A DNA stretch of 64,000 nucleotides from Psychrobacter urativorans (GTDB taxonomy: Bacteria > Pseudomonadota > Gammaproteobacteria > Pseudomonadales > Moraxellaceae), in the NCBI RefSeq assembly GCF_904846695.1, contig NZ_CAJHBR010000018.1, forward strand, positions 16,766 through 80,765, in the 5' to 3' direction. The notes under the pieces were generated by a model. The model saw only the letters and a list, made by a program, of their open reading frames with translations. It made no database searches and was not told the origin of the DNA. Numbering within the stretch: the first letter of the stretch is position 1; each line of letters starts with the position of its first letter. Positions 39,857-49,407 of this stretch are shown one piece after another. A program made the position numbers and the translations under genes.

Positions 39857-40462
39857 ATGAGCGAACAAACCCCAAACCATGAATTCGATACTAAAGATCC
39901 AAAGGCAGCACAAAGCAATATCGATCGTGAAGGTAGTGTCTTAGAAGAGACGATTGAAGAATTTAACCCTGAGGTTAATGAAGGCGACAATCAAACTATC
40001 GATAATGACATTAGCATTGAAGCCTTTCAAGCACGTATTGCTGAGCTGGAAAGTGAAGTCAAAAAGTCTAAAGAGAGTACTGCTCGCGCTAATGCTGAGA
40101 CTTATAATGCGCAAAAACGTATGGAGCAAGAAGCTGATAAGAGCAAAAAGTTTGCTTTGCAGAAATTTGCCAAAGAGTTATTAGAAGTGGTTGATAACTT
40201 AGAGCGTGCTATTGAAAACGTTAATGATGATGACGCTGTTAGCGAAGGTATCAAGCTTACTCATAAAGCGCTTATAAGCGTATTGAACAAAAACGGTGTC
40301 GAAGTGGTTGACCCAGCTGGCGAAAAGTTTAATGCTGATCTTCATGAAGCGGTTGGTATTGATCCACAAGCTGCTGCAGACACAGTAGGCGTAGTGCTAC
40401 AGAAGGGTTATAGTTTAAACGGTCGTCTATTACGTCCAGCTATGGTGCAAGTCGGTCAATAG
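39857..40462 (+). CDS. grpE: Nucleotide exchange factor GrpE
   Basis: GrpE releases ADP from DnaK. An acidic, disordered N-terminus is followed by a long helix/coiled coil (IAELESEVKKSKES, then ARANAETYNAQKRME), and by the family's KFAKELLEVVDNLERAI and the beta domain ending GYSLNGRLLRPAMVQVG. The 201-residue length matches E. coli (197). It lies 241 bases upstream of dnaK, a common order, but the large spacer carries its own promoter candidates. Confidence 0.97.
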   Translation: MSEQTPNHEFDTKDPKAAQSNIDREGSVLEETIEEFNPEVNEGDNQTIDNDISIEAFQARIAELESEVKKSKESTARANAETYNAQKRMEQEADKSKKFALQKFAKELLEVVDNLERAIENVNDDDAVSEGIKLTHKALISVLNKNGVEVVDPAGEKFNADLHEAVGIDPQAAADTVGVVLQKGYSLNGRLLRPAMVQVGQ

Positions 40463-40564
40463 TTTTAGTCAAGGCTACTTTACTTCTGTGGGTAGATAAC
40501 CCTTGTTAAAGGTAAGGGTATTGACAAAACTTCACATAAAAGCGAATTATTGTACTGTTAGCGA

Positions 40565-40595
40565 CTTGAAAAAACTTAGACTCAAACCGATATAA
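40565..40595 (+). promoter_or_regulatory. Candidate heat-shock (sigma32) promoter of dnaK
   Basis: CTTGAAA at 40565-40571 and CCGATATAA at 40587-40595 are 15 bases apart and resemble the sigma32 consensus (CTTGAAA and CCCCATNT). The -10 half is imperfect. TTGACA at 40522-40527 could also give a sigma70 promoter. Confidence 0.4.
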
Positions 40596-40703
40596 AGCAA
40601 CAAGTAACCGCTTAGCAGCATAACCAATCAGCTGATAAGCGCATTCATAATAGAATTATCAATAAAACATTAACAGACTAAAACTAATTAGGAGTAATTA
40701 ACG

Positions 40704-42647
40704 ATGGGTAAAGTCATAGGTATAGATTTAGGTACTACTAACTCATGTGTCGCTGTATTAGAAGGTGACTCAGTCAAGATTATTGAAAATGCTGAAGGTA
40801 CTCGTACTACTCCTTCAATCGTCGCTTATAAAGATGATGAAACTTTAGTAGGTCAGTCAGCTAAGCGTCAAGCCGTTACTAACCCGAACAACACTTTGTT
40901 TGCTATTAAGCGTCTTATTGGTCGTCGTTTTGATGACAAAGTCGTGCAAAAAGATATCGGCATGGTGCCTTACAAAATCGCTAAAGCAGACAACGGTGAT
41001 GCTTGGGTCGAAATCAATGGCAAAAAACTAGCGCCACCACAAGTTTCTGCTGAAATCTTGAAAAAGATGAAAAAAACAGCTGAAGATTATCTTGGTGAGA
41101 GCGTTACAGAAGCCGTTATTACGGTACCTGCTTACTTTAATGACTCACAGCGTCAAGCTACTAAAGATGCTGGCAAAATCGCTGGTCTAGACGTTAAGCG
41201 TATCATTAACGAGCCGACTGCTGCTGCACTTGCTTATGGTATGGACAAAAAGCAAGGCGATCGCACTATCGCAGTTTATGACTTAGGTGGTGGTACTTTT
41301 GACGTATCAATCATCGAGATTGCTGACGTTGATGGCGAGCAACAGTTCGAAGTATTAGCAACTAATGGTGATACTTTCCTTGGTGGTGAAGATTTTGACT
41401 CAGCATTGATCGAATATTTAGTTGCAGAGTTCAAAAAAGACCAAGACGTCAACCTAAAAGGTGACTCTCTAGCGATGCAGCGTCTAAAAGAAGCTGCCGA
41501 AAAAGCTAAAATTGAGTTATCAAGTGCTCAAAGTACTGAAGTAAACTTGCCTTATATCACAGCTGATAGCAGTGGTCCTAAGCATTTGGTAGTTACCGTT
41601 AGCCGCTCGAAGCTTGAGAGCTTAACGGAAGCTTTGGTACAGCGTACTATGGGTCCTTGTAAAATCGCTATCGATGATGCTGGTCTAAAAACCTCTGAAA
41701 TCGATGATGTGATCTTAGTAGGTGGCCAGACTCGTATGCCATTAGTGCAAAAACAAGTGCAAGAATTCTTTGGTCAAGAGCCACGTAAAGATGTTAACCC
41801 TGATGAAGCGGTAGCCGCAGGTGCAGCAATTCAAGGTGCGGTATTGTCTGGCGAAAAAACAGACGTCTTGCTACTTGACGTGACGCCTTTGACACTTGGT
41901 ATCGAAACAATGGGTGGGGTATTGACGCCAATCATTGAGAAAAACACTATGATTCCTACTAAGAAATCACAAGTATTCTCAACGGCAGAAGACAACCAGC
42001 CAGCAGTAACGATTCAGGTTTATCAAGGTGAGCGTAAAATCGCTAACCAGAATAAACAGCTTGGTCGTTTCGACTTGACGGACATTCCACCAGCACCACG
42101 TGGCTTGCCACAAATCGAAGTAAGTTTCGATATCAACGCTGATGGTATTATGAATATTTCAGCTACTGATAAAGGTACTGGTAAAGCGCAAAGTATCCAA
42201 ATCAAAGCGGATTCTGGTTTGTCGGACGAAGAAGTCGAACAAATGGTGCGCGATGCAGAAGCGAACGCCGCAGAAGATGAAAAGTTCGCTAACTTAGCAC
42301 AAGTTCGTAACGAAGCTGATGGTCGTATCCATGCAGTACAAAAAGCACTAAAAGATGCTGAAGATAAAGTTACTGCAGAAGAAAAATCATCAGTAGAAAC
42401 TGCTATCTCTGAGCTTGAAATGGCTGCTAAAGAAGACGATCATGATGACATCAAGTCTAAACTTGAAGCATTAGATAACGCTTTCTTGCCAGTTAGCCAG
42501 AAGATCTACGCTGATGCTGGCGCAGGTAGTGAAGGTATGGATCCAAGTCAGTTCCAACAAGGCGCAGATTCAGCAGCTGATAACAATCAGGCTAATGATG
42601 ATGTAGTTGATGCTGAATTTACAGAAGTAGAAGATGATAAGAAGTAG
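40704..42647 (+). CDS. dnaK: Chaperone DnaK (Hsp70)
   Basis: DnaK is the ATP-driven Hsp70 chaperone. The ATPase domain starts [20 protein letters not shown] and contains [13 protein letters not shown] and [12 protein letters not shown]. The substrate-binding domain begins near [14 protein letters not shown], and an acidic disordered tail ends [12 protein letters not shown], matching the usual EEVKDDK-type end. The length, 647 residues, is standard. Ribosome site TAGGAG. dnaJ, which often follows, is absent: a bidirectional terminator and the convergent bioC come next. Confidence 0.99.
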   Translation: MGKVIGIDLGTTNSCVAVLEGDSVKIIENAEGTRTTPSIVAYKDDETLVGQSAKRQAVTNPNNTLFAIKRLIGRRFDDKVVQKDIGMVPYKIAKADNGDAWVEINGKKLAPPQVSAEILKKMKKTAEDYLGESVTEAVITVPAYFNDSQRQATKDAGKIAGLDVKRIINEPTAAALAYGMDKKQGDRTIAVYDLGGGTFDVSIIEIADVDGEQQFEVLATNGDTFLGGEDFDSALIEYLVAEFKKDQDVNLKGDSLAMQRLKEAAEKAKIELSSAQSTEVNLPYITADSSGPKHLVVTVSRSKLESLTEALVQRTMGPCKIAIDDAGLKTSEIDDVILVGGQTRMPLVQKQVQEFFGQEPRKDVNPDEAVAAGAAIQGAVLSGEKTDVLLLDVTPLTLGIETMGGVLTPIIEKNTMIPTKKSQVFSTAEDNQPAVTIQVYQGERKIANQNKQLGRFDLTDIPPAPRGLPQIEVSFDINADGIMNISATDKGTGKAQSIQIKADSGLSDEEVEQMVRDAEANAAEDEKFANLAQVRNEADGRIHAVQKALKDAEDKVTAEEKSSVETAISELEMAAKEDDHDDIKSKLEALDNAFLPVSQKIYADAGAGSEGMDPSQFQQGADSAADNNQANDDVVDAEFTEVEDDKK

Positions 42648-42694
42648 TCTTCTAAAGCTTAAGTTTTTATAGAAGCTATTGATCTGTATAAAAT

Positions 42695-42725
42695 AAAAAA
42701 CGCACCTTTCGAGGTGCGTTTTTTT
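42695..42725. terminator. Bidirectional terminator between dnaK and bioC
   Basis: A perfect AAAAAACGCACCT / AGGTGCGTTTTTT hairpin with A- and T-runs on both sides serves the two convergent genes. Confidence 0.9.
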
Positions 42726-42756
42726 ATGGGCAATATAAGCATAAGATAAGATTACT

Positions 42757-43584
42757 CTAAGCTTTAAAGGCGCTCACTATTAGTACTTCGTAAGTCAAAA
42801 TAACACAAGGTTTGCCTTGTTGATCTTTATTGCAGAACTGCTGCCAATAATCCCGCTCAAATTGTTGCAATCGGGTTTTTGTCCAAGTAAAGCCCTGATT
42901 GTCATTTGCTTGTGCTTGTGTGCGATTGGTCGATACGCCGGTTAATTGCATATGTTTTAATACGGCGTAAGGATTGGCAAAGGTTAAATCAAAGCGTTGA
43001 ATAGTTAATTCAATATTTTCAAAACCAGCATCTGCTAATGCTGACTGCCATTGCTCAACCTCTGGATACTGTAATCCTTGACCGGTTAAAGCTTTGATTT
43101 GCAAAAAGTTATTTGCAGTAAAAGTGTTAAAAATTAATTGGCCTTTGGCTTGTAGGCGCAGCGCTGATTGTCCTACAAAGCTCAATGGATTATCAAACCA
43201 TTGCACAGTATTGGCGCTGATTATCAGGCTATGGTTTCCTTGAAGGTCCATAGTCTCAGCATCACCAATCGCTATCTTGGCAGTGGCCAAAATTGATTGC
43301 AAGGTAGCCGCTTGTTCAGCGCACAACTCATTGATAAACCACTGCTGACTTTGAATATGCGCTGCTATCAGGCGGGTCATCTGGCCTGTCCCTGCACCGA
43401 TTTCTAACACACTGTCTTGCTCAGTATCAGCAATATTGGCTAGTAAATATTGACAGACTCGCTGCTGAATATTGGCATGCTGGTCATAGTGGTTTGCACT
43501 GGCAAAATGGCGAGCAATGGTTTGCTTTCTGCTACTAAAATTGTAAGGTGGAGCGAGGGTTGTCATAATATTCGTTGCATCCAA
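42757..43584 (-). CDS. bioC: Malonyl-[ACP] O-methyltransferase BioC
   Basis: BioC methylates malonyl-ACP (or CoA) to start the pimeloyl chain of biotin. The SAM-binding motif VLEIGAGTGQMTRLIA is clear, followed by an IGDAETMDLQ strand and LIISANTVQWFDNPLSF. It is 275 residues, close to E. coli's 251. The start could be ATG 43584 or ATG 43566 (MTTLAPP), and no strong ribosome site decides. It follows bioF after 41 bases on the same strand, so they form an operon; bioA, bioB and bioD are not nearby. Confidence 0.88.
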   Translation of the reverse strand: MDATNIMTTLAPPYNFSSRKQTIARHFASANHYDQHANIQQRVCQYLLANIADTEQDSVLEIGAGTGQMTRLIAAHIQSQQWFINELCAEQAATLQSILATAKIAIGDAETMDLQGNHSLIISANTVQWFDNPLSFVGQSALRLQAKGQLIFNTFTANNFLQIKALTGQGLQYPEVEQWQSALADAGFENIELTIQRFDLTFANPYAVLKHMQLTGVSTNRTQAQANDNQGFTWTKTRLQQFERDYWQQFCNKDQQGKPCVILTYEVLIVSAFKA

Positions 43585-43625
43585 ATAAGCTGATTGTCGC
43601 TTGATAGCATGACTAGTATCTAAAA

Positions 43626-44852
43626 CTATAGTTGTTGCATGAGCTGTTGGCAGTCCGCATCTGTCAGCCCAGCGTTCATGACCAAGCGTATACGAGCGCT
43701 ATTGGCAGGGACAGTAGGGGGTCTGATAGGCAGCGCATAAAAGCCAGCTTCTTGTAATTGTTGAGCTTTAGCAATAGTCCGAGCATTATCGCCTAATATG
43801 TAAGGCACAATAGGCGAATGATAAACGCTATCTTCAGTAGTCGCTGATACTCGGTATTGTGGAGCTATGGCTTGGCTGATCCTCACCGATAATTGAGCCA
43901 AATGGGCGCGTTGAGCCGTTAGTTTTGGCATTTTTGCTAAAATAAATCGCGTCCAAGCGTGATTTATTGGCGGTAAGGCGGTGCTAAAAATCAGTGGCCG
44001 CATATAGTTAATTAGCCATTGTCTAGCGACATCATTGCACATTATATAAGCCCCAACCGAGGCAAAAGCTTTACCAAACGTACCGACTAAATAATCTATA
44101 TCAGCTAGAGTATGAGTCTCTTCTGCTAGTCCCAAGCCTGTGTTACCTAAAATACCGATGGCATGGGCTTCATCGATATACAGCTCTATGCGACAGTCCC
44201 TAGCTTTTAATTGTACTAACTTAGGTAAGTCAGCGCGGTCACCATCCATACTGAAAATACTTTCAGTAACAATAATAATGCGCTCAACGCTTGGGTCCGC
44301 TTGCTCAATGAATTTAGCCAAATGCTCATAGTCATTGTGTCGGTAACGACGATAAGTGACTAGCTTACTTTGGCTCAAACGTAGGCCATCGATAATGCTC
44401 GCATGTACCAGTTTGTCAGCTAGAATAAGGGTGTTAACTGGCAATGCAGTTAAGGCTGGTAAGATACCAATATTGGCATGGTAACCACTGTTGAATACTA
44501 ATGCTGATTTCGTTATGTCATCTCTGCTTACTGCTGCTTGATACCACTTCTGCAATTCAAACTCTAGGGCTTGTAGCTGGGTATCGTTACCGGTGAGCAG
44601 CCGTGAAGAAGTAGCACTCATTCTAGGTATTTGTGTCACGTCTAACTGTGCTATTTGGTTAAGAAACTCAGTCTGTAGCTCAGGATCAGCGCCTAAACCA
44701 AGATAATCATTACTAGCGATATTGAGTAGTTTTTTGCCCTTAATAATGACATGCGATCCCTGATGCTCTAGATTTGACAAACTGCGGTACTGCTGTTGAG
44801 ACTTTAAGATCTCTAACAATTGTTGCATCCGGTCCACTGTAGGACTTGTCAT
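43626..44852 (-). CDS. bioF: 8-amino-7-oxononanoate synthase BioF
   Basis: BioF condenses pimeloyl-ACP with alanine using PLP. It starts MTSPTVDRMQQLLEILKSQ and shows LNIASNDYLGLGAD, YIDEAHAIGILGNTGLGL and the PLP lysine in YLVGTFGKAFASVGAYI. At 408 residues it is near the 384 of E. coli, with a slightly longer N-terminus. It opens a bioF-bioC operon. A 329-base gap separates it from the divergent outer-membrane protein gene. Confidence 0.95.
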   Translation of the reverse strand: MTSPTVDRMQQLLEILKSQQQYRSLSNLEHQGSHVIIKGKKLLNIASNDYLGLGADPELQTEFLNQIAQLDVTQIPRMSATSSRLLTGNDTQLQALEFELQKWYQAAVSRDDITKSALVFNSGYHANIGILPALTALPVNTLILADKLVHASIIDGLRLSQSKLVTYRRYRHNDYEHLAKFIEQADPSVERIIIVTESIFSMDGDRADLPKLVQLKARDCRIELYIDEAHAIGILGNTGLGLAEETHTLADIDYLVGTFGKAFASVGAYIMCNDVARQWLINYMRPLIFSTALPPINHAWTRFILAKMPKLTAQRAHLAQLSVRISQAIAPQYRVSATTEDSVYHSPIVPYILGDNARTIAKAQQLQEAGFYALPIRPPTVPANSARIRLVMNAGLTDADCQQLMQQL

Positions 44853-45181
44853 ATTAATACATTCCTGTAATTTATTTCAACTTTATGGCATTAGTTATAG
44901 GTTTAGTCAGTAGGAAGTATTGCACAAATCGCCTACTTGTAACAAAAAATTTCATATATCAAGTTTTGTAACTAATGATACGACAAACACTTGCAAAACT
45001 TAACTCTCGGACTGCTAAACACAGACAGACTGAAATAAATATTTTGTTAATATAACCCCATCGTAAGCAAACAAGGCGATATGGTTATTACTGCTTTTAT
45101 CAGTAGTGTTAGAAGTTGTTTAGATGACCTTAATATAAATAGATAACTTGTTTGTCAAAATACACCTTAAAGGAGAACACA
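44853..45181. other. Divergent intergenic spacer between bioF and the beta-barrel gene (329 bp)
   Basis: AT-rich, presumably carrying two divergent promoters. I found no confident -35/-10 pair and no palindrome that looks like a BirA operator. Confidence 0.5.
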
Positions 45182-45736
45182 ATGAAAACTTTACAAAAAA
45201 CTCTATTAGCTCTAGTAGCTGGCTCATTAGTTAGCGTAGGCGCTCAAGCTGCTATCTCTTATGGTAATGGTTATACTGGTCAGCCATACGTCGGCGTCAA
45301 AGTCGGTCAGTTTGATCTAGATGTTGATAACGCTGACAAGCCTACTGCTTATGGTGTATATGGTGGTTACAACTTCGATCCTAATTTCGGTATAGAAGCT
45401 GAATATGTTGGTTCAGATGATGCTGACTATAGAGGTGGTGACATCAACGCCAAAACTTATGGCGCTTATGGTACTTACCGCTATGCTTTCGCTGACACTG
45501 GTCTCTACGCTAAAGGTAAGCTAGGTGTTGCAAAAACTAAAGTAGAAGGTGACTATACTACTAGTATTGGTAATGCTCAATTTAAAACTGATACTTACTC
45601 AAATAGCGAAACTAGCTTAGCTGGTGGTGTTGGTCTTGGTTATGCTGTAAACCCAAGTTTTGGCGTTGAAGCAGAATATGACATCCTAGGTAGCGATGCT
45701 AACTTGATGACTGTTGGTGCCCATCTAAAGTTCTAA
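45182..45736 (+). CDS. Small outer-membrane beta-barrel protein
   Basis: A 184-residue exported protein. It has a classical signal peptide (MKTLQKTLLALVAGSLVS, cleavage after AQA) and about eight amphipathic beta strands rich in Y and G (YVGVKVGQFDLDV, TAYGVYGGYNFD, FGIEAEYVGSD, TYGAYGTYRYAF, LYAKGKLGVAK, LAGGVGLGYAV, FGVEAEYDILG), ending in phenylalanine (HLKF), the usual C-terminal residue for barrels. It fits the small OmpA-like/OMP_b-brl fold. ATG 45182 has an excellent AAAGGAG; the longer frame from 45152 has none. A terminator follows, so it is monocistronic. Confidence 0.9.
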   Translation: MKTLQKTLLALVAGSLVSVGAQAAISYGNGYTGQPYVGVKVGQFDLDVDNADKPTAYGVYGGYNFDPNFGIEAEYVGSDDADYRGGDINAKTYGAYGTYRYAFADTGLYAKGKLGVAKTKVEGDYTTSIGNAQFKTDTYSNSETSLAGGVGLGYAVNPSFGVEAEYDILGSDANLMTVGAHLKF

Positions 45737-45779
45737 TTTAACGGCATTCAATGTTCAGATTATAAAGATATAAAATAAG

Positions 45780-45808
45780 AAAACGACCACTAAGTTGGTC
45801 GTTTTTTT
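45780..45808 (+). terminator. Rho-independent terminator of the beta-barrel gene
   Basis: AAAACGACCA and TGGTCGTTTT pair around a 7-base loop, followed by a T-run, about 45 bases past the stop. Confidence 0.88.
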
Positions 45809-45952
45809 ATGTCTATAAATCCTGTTATAAAATTTTGTTTGGTGCTGCACTTTACACAATAACTAATAGTATAATACTGATTTTTAAGACAATATGAATA
45901 GTTGAACTGTGTTACATTAAAGTATAGAACCATAAAGAGGGAGGAGACAACA

Positions 45953-46564
45953 ATGATTGAAACTATCTATATGATCGAGCCTTGGCATTGGCTGGTATTA
46001 GGTTTTCTACTATTGATTGCTGAAATATTTATCCCTACTTTTGCTAGTCTTTGGTTCGGGGCTGCGGCTATTATTGTTGCGGCTCTAGCTTGGCTATTGC
46101 CAGTGCCTATATTGCTGCAAGTTCTTATTTGGCTGACTCTATCAGTGATTTTTATGTTCGCTTGGGTCAAGTACATTAAACCTTTGTCAGTAGACCGTAC
46201 GAAGGCTGGACTCGGTGGCAGTGTCATCATTGGTGAAACTGGTATGATCGTACTCAAGCCTCAAGGCACCGCGCTGGGAGTAGTACGTTTTAGTGTCCCT
46301 ATTGTCGGAGCTGATGAGTGGTCTTGTCGCACTCAAGGTGAAGTAGTTGAAGTAGGCGATAGAGTAGTGGTTACCGATATCGTAGGTAATGAGCTTATTG
46401 TGGCGCTAACTAAACGTATTGCGGTTGCTAATGTTTTGCAACCTGATATCAGTGTCGCTATTGAAAGCCCTCCTGTAACTAGTGATATTAGAATTAACCG
46501 ATTGAATCTTAGCAAGCCTAATCTAGACAGCGTGCGCCTCGAAAAGAAATTTACAAATAAGTAA
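45953..46564 (+). CDS. NfeD-family membrane protein
   Basis: A 203-residue protein with two or three membrane segments near the start (PWHWLVLGFLLLIAEIFIP; LWFGAAAIIVAALAWLLP; LLQVLIWLTLSVIFMFAW), then an OB-fold NfeD domain (LGGSVIIGETGMIVL ... VGDRVVVTDIVGNELIV). Such proteins partner SPFH/stomatin proteins in membrane-domain organisation. The start is ATG 45953, preceded by GGGAGGAG; a frame from 45902 has none. The stomatin-like gene follows after 209 bases, as in E. coli ybbK-qmcA, though the gap is unusually long. Confidence 0.92.
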   Translation: MIETIYMIEPWHWLVLGFLLLIAEIFIPTFASLWFGAAAIIVAALAWLLPVPILLQVLIWLTLSVIFMFAWVKYIKPLSVDRTKAGLGGSVIIGETGMIVLKPQGTALGVVRFSVPIVGADEWSCRTQGEVVEVGDRVVVTDIVGNELIVALTKRIAVANVLQPDISVAIESPPVTSDIRINRLNLSKPNLDSVRLEKKFTNK

Positions 46565-46773
46565 TGCGCTTAAGTTGCTGCTCAATTGGTCTCAATAAGA
46601 GGCACTTCTTGACCGGCTCTTAGTGAGATAACCAATAAGGTAGATAACCAACAAGTTATCGCAAATAAGTTATCGCAAAACAATTCGTTCAAAGATCTGT
46701 TATCTAAAAATAATAAGCGCAAACACATACGAGCTTGCTGCATTATTATCGGCAATGGCTCAAGGAGAGTATT

Positions 46774-47655
46774 ATGAATAGCATCTTAAGCAATCTTAAT
46801 GGCGTCAGTATTGTTATGTTGGTACTAATAGCCCTGATTGCCTTGACTGTATATAAAGGGGTGCGTATTGTTCCTCAGGGGTATAAATGGATTGTCCAGC
46901 GTCTCGGTAAATATCAGCAGACGTTAGAGCCGGGTCTAACTCTAATTATCCCTTTCATCGATACTGTTGCTTATAAAATCACTACCAAAGATATCGTGCT
47001 TGATATTCCCTCACAAGAAGTCATTACTCGTGATAACGTGGTCATCATCGCTAACGCCGTCGCTTATATTAGTATTGTGCGTCCAGACAAAGCGGTCTAC
47101 GGTATCGAAGACTACGAATATGGTATTCGCAATCTAGTCCAAACCTCATTGCGATCTATCATAGGTGAGATGGATTTGGACAGCGCTTTATCTAGCCGTG
47201 ATGAGATTAAGGCTAAGCTCAAGCATGCTATCTCAGAAGATATCGCTGACTGGGGTATCACCCTAAAGACGGTCGAGATTCAGGATATTAATCCGTCCCA
47301 AACTATGCAAATGGCTATGGAAGAGCAAGCTGCTGCTGAGCGTCAACGTCGTGCGACAGTGACTCGGGCTGATGGTCAAAAACAAGCTGCTATCTTAGAA
47401 GCTGATGGTCGTCTAGAAGCGTCGCGCCGCGATGCAGAAGCGCAAGTAGTACTCGCAAAAGGATCAGAGGAGTCTATTCGTCTTATTACTGGTGCTATGG
47501 GCAAAGAGGAGATGCCAATTGTCTACTTGCTTGGTGAGCAGTATATTAAAGCCATTCGCCAGTTAGCAGAATCTGATAACTCCAAAATGGTAGTACTACC
47601 TGCTGATATCCTGAGTACAGTTAAAGGTATGGTAGGCGACAAACTAAAAGTTTAA
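46774..47655 (+). CDS. SPFH/stomatin-family membrane protein (QmcA-like)
   Basis: A 293-residue protein with an N-terminal membrane anchor (VSIVMLVLIALIALTVY) and an SPFH/Band-7 domain: VRIVPQGYKWIVQRLGKYQ, TKDIVLDIPSQEVITRDNV, RNLVQTSLRSIIGEMDLD, WGITLKTVEIQDI, then a coiled coil (ERQRRATVTRADG) and a hydrophobic end. It should form oligomers in the membrane and interact with NfeD. ATG 46774 has AAGGAGAG; the longer frame is unsupported. It ends in a strong terminator. Confidence 0.94.
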   Translation: MNSILSNLNGVSIVMLVLIALIALTVYKGVRIVPQGYKWIVQRLGKYQQTLEPGLTLIIPFIDTVAYKITTKDIVLDIPSQEVITRDNVVIIANAVAYISIVRPDKAVYGIEDYEYGIRNLVQTSLRSIIGEMDLDSALSSRDEIKAKLKHAISEDIADWGITLKTVEIQDINPSQTMQMAMEEQAAAERQRRATVTRADGQKQAAILEADGRLEASRRDAEAQVVLAKGSEESIRLITGAMGKEEMPIVYLLGEQYIKAIRQLAESDNSKMVVLPADILSTVKGMVGDKLKV

Positions 47656-47682
47656 CAAGCAATGTTTTAGGCTCGTTAGAGC

Positions 47683-47720
47683 AAATAAACGGCTAGTAAA
47701 TTACTAGCCGTTTATTTTTT
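47683..47720 (+). terminator. Strong terminator after the stomatin-like gene
   Basis: A perfect 17-base stem (AAATAAACGGCTAGTAA and its complement) is followed by a run of T. Confidence 0.9.
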
Positions 47721-47724
47721 TATA

Positions 47725-47752
47725 AGCTGATAGCTGATAGCTGATAGCTGAT
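47725..47752. repeat. Heptamer tandem repeat (AGCTGAT)4
   Basis: Four exact AGCTGAT units lie just past the terminator, in non-coding sequence. Confidence 0.85.
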
Positions 47753-47890
47753 TATAGCTACTCATCTATAGTAGCTACCCACTAAAATCAGCTAACCTAT
47801 AACCTTGCTACTAATAAGGTATGATAAGTGTCCACTTTGTTAATACTATTATTTACCCACTGAAAATAAAAAGATCGAGGAGTTTCTACC

Positions 47891-49306
47891 ATGGAAAAAG
47901 CTAATAAAAGTAATAAGAATAGTGAAATAATTAGCGTAAATGATTTTGTTCAGGGAACGCCGTTACCCTACAGTGTATTAAATAATCAATACAGCAATGC
48001 TGCTTATCCCGGTAAAAAGTTAGAAATTCGTAATGGTGGTTTCGGCTCTGACGCTGTTGCCCATCCGACCAACGCTAATCAATTTTATGTACTCACTGAT
48101 CGGGGACCTAATGCCGACTTTGAGGGTAGCGCTGGTGCTGGTAAGTTGTTCTTACTGCCAGACTATACCCCACGTATTGGATTGTTTGAACTGCAAGCTG
48201 ACGGCCAAATCATAAAAATAATAGAGATTTTGCTCAAAGATACTAAGGGCAATCCTATCAGTGGTTTACCCAATCCAAAGGCTCTTGGCGGCACTAACGA
48301 GATTCCTTACGATGTCAGAGGTCGGCTGATGGTTGTTAATCCTGAGCTACCATTCAATGAGCTTAGCAATCCTATTAGGACTGATATCAACGGCTTAGAT
48401 CCCGAAGGACTAGCGGCTTTAACAGATGGTAGTTTTTGGATTAGTGATGAGTATGGCCCGAATCTAGTGCATTATAGTGCTGAGGGAGTAGAGCTTGCTC
48501 GTATCAATCCTTTCGCTAATGATAAACGTAATAATGTGCTAATCGATGGTACACCCTTATTACTACCGCCTGAACTTAGCCATCGCCGTGCCAATCGTGG
48601 CATGGAAAGTTTAACCATCACCCCCGATCAAAGTACTTTAGTCGGTGTTATGGAGTCAGCGCTGGATAATCCTGATAACGTAGGTGGCGATTCAGACTTG
48701 ACTCGTATCCTAACTATTAACTTAGTTACGGGCCAGATTGCCCAATATTTATATCGCCTAAATACTGCGAAGCACGTTAACTCTGGGATCGTAGCCTTAA
48801 GTAGTACTGAGTTTTATGTGATTGAACATGATCGTAAGATGCCATTACAAACAGCCAAAGCGCAAAAGTATATTTATAAAATAGACCTCTCGCTAGCGAC
48901 TGACATAGAAAGCCTTACTAGCGCTGTGACTAGTAATAAATATAGCGTTAATCAAGATCAAAACTTAGGGTTAATGATTAATAACCAAAGCTTAGAGCAT
49001 TTCTTAGCCTTCGATGATAACAACTGGCAAGTTCTTGCAGATATGGATATCAATCCCGTTAGCAAAACTATGGTAGTCGATGTGATCGCCGCTGTAGACT
49101 ATCCACACGACAAGCTTGAGGGTTTATGGCTGCGTCAGGATGGCTCGCTAGGCTTATTGAACGATGATGACTTCTCTATAACAGATACCGATACTAGCAC
49201 TGCTACCCTAGAGAATTTAGCTTCTATCATTGAACAAAAATATCTAGATAAACAGAAGACTATAGAAGATATAAATCGCTTGTATTTAGTAATGCCTAGC
49301 CAATAG
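47891..49306 (+). CDS. Esterase-like protein of the phytase family (PF13449 type)
   Basis: A 471-residue beta-propeller-type protein. Its recognisable features are NGGFGSDAVAHPTNANQFYV, VLTDRGPNADF, GLDPEGLAALTDGSFWISDEY and RGMESLTITPDQSTLVGVMESAL, typical of the esterase-like activity of phytase family. I see no signal peptide at the chosen start (MEKANKSNKNSEI), although most relatives are exported. Ribosome site CGAGGAG. No phosphate-acquisition genes adjoin it, so the substrate is unknown. Confidence 0.85.
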   Translation: MEKANKSNKNSEIISVNDFVQGTPLPYSVLNNQYSNAAYPGKKLEIRNGGFGSDAVAHPTNANQFYVLTDRGPNADFEGSAGAGKLFLLPDYTPRIGLFELQADGQIIKIIEILLKDTKGNPISGLPNPKALGGTNEIPYDVRGRLMVVNPELPFNELSNPIRTDINGLDPEGLAALTDGSFWISDEYGPNLVHYSAEGVELARINPFANDKRNNVLIDGTPLLLPPELSHRRANRGMESLTITPDQSTLVGVMESALDNPDNVGGDSDLTRILTINLVTGQIAQYLYRLNTAKHVNSGIVALSSTEFYVIEHDRKMPLQTAKAQKYIYKIDLSLATDIESLTSAVTSNKYSVNQDQNLGLMINNQSLEHFLAFDDNNWQVLADMDINPVSKTMVVDVIAAVDYPHDKLEGLWLRQDGSLGLLNDDDFSITDTDTSTATLENLASIIEQKYLDKQKTIEDINRLYLVMPSQ

Positions 49307-49358
49307 GGTTAACCAACTAATCAACCAATCTTAGCTTCTTTTGAGTTAATTTTTAGCT

Positions 49359-49390
49359 AAAAAAACACCTCTAATTAAAAGGTGTTTTTT
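49359..49390. terminator. Bidirectional terminator between the phytase-like gene and hemN
   Basis: AAAAAAACACCT and AGGTGTTTTTT pair around a 9-base loop, with A- and T-runs. It lies between convergent genes. Confidence 0.85.
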
Positions 49391-49407
49391 ATTATGGGTA
49401 AGCTGTG

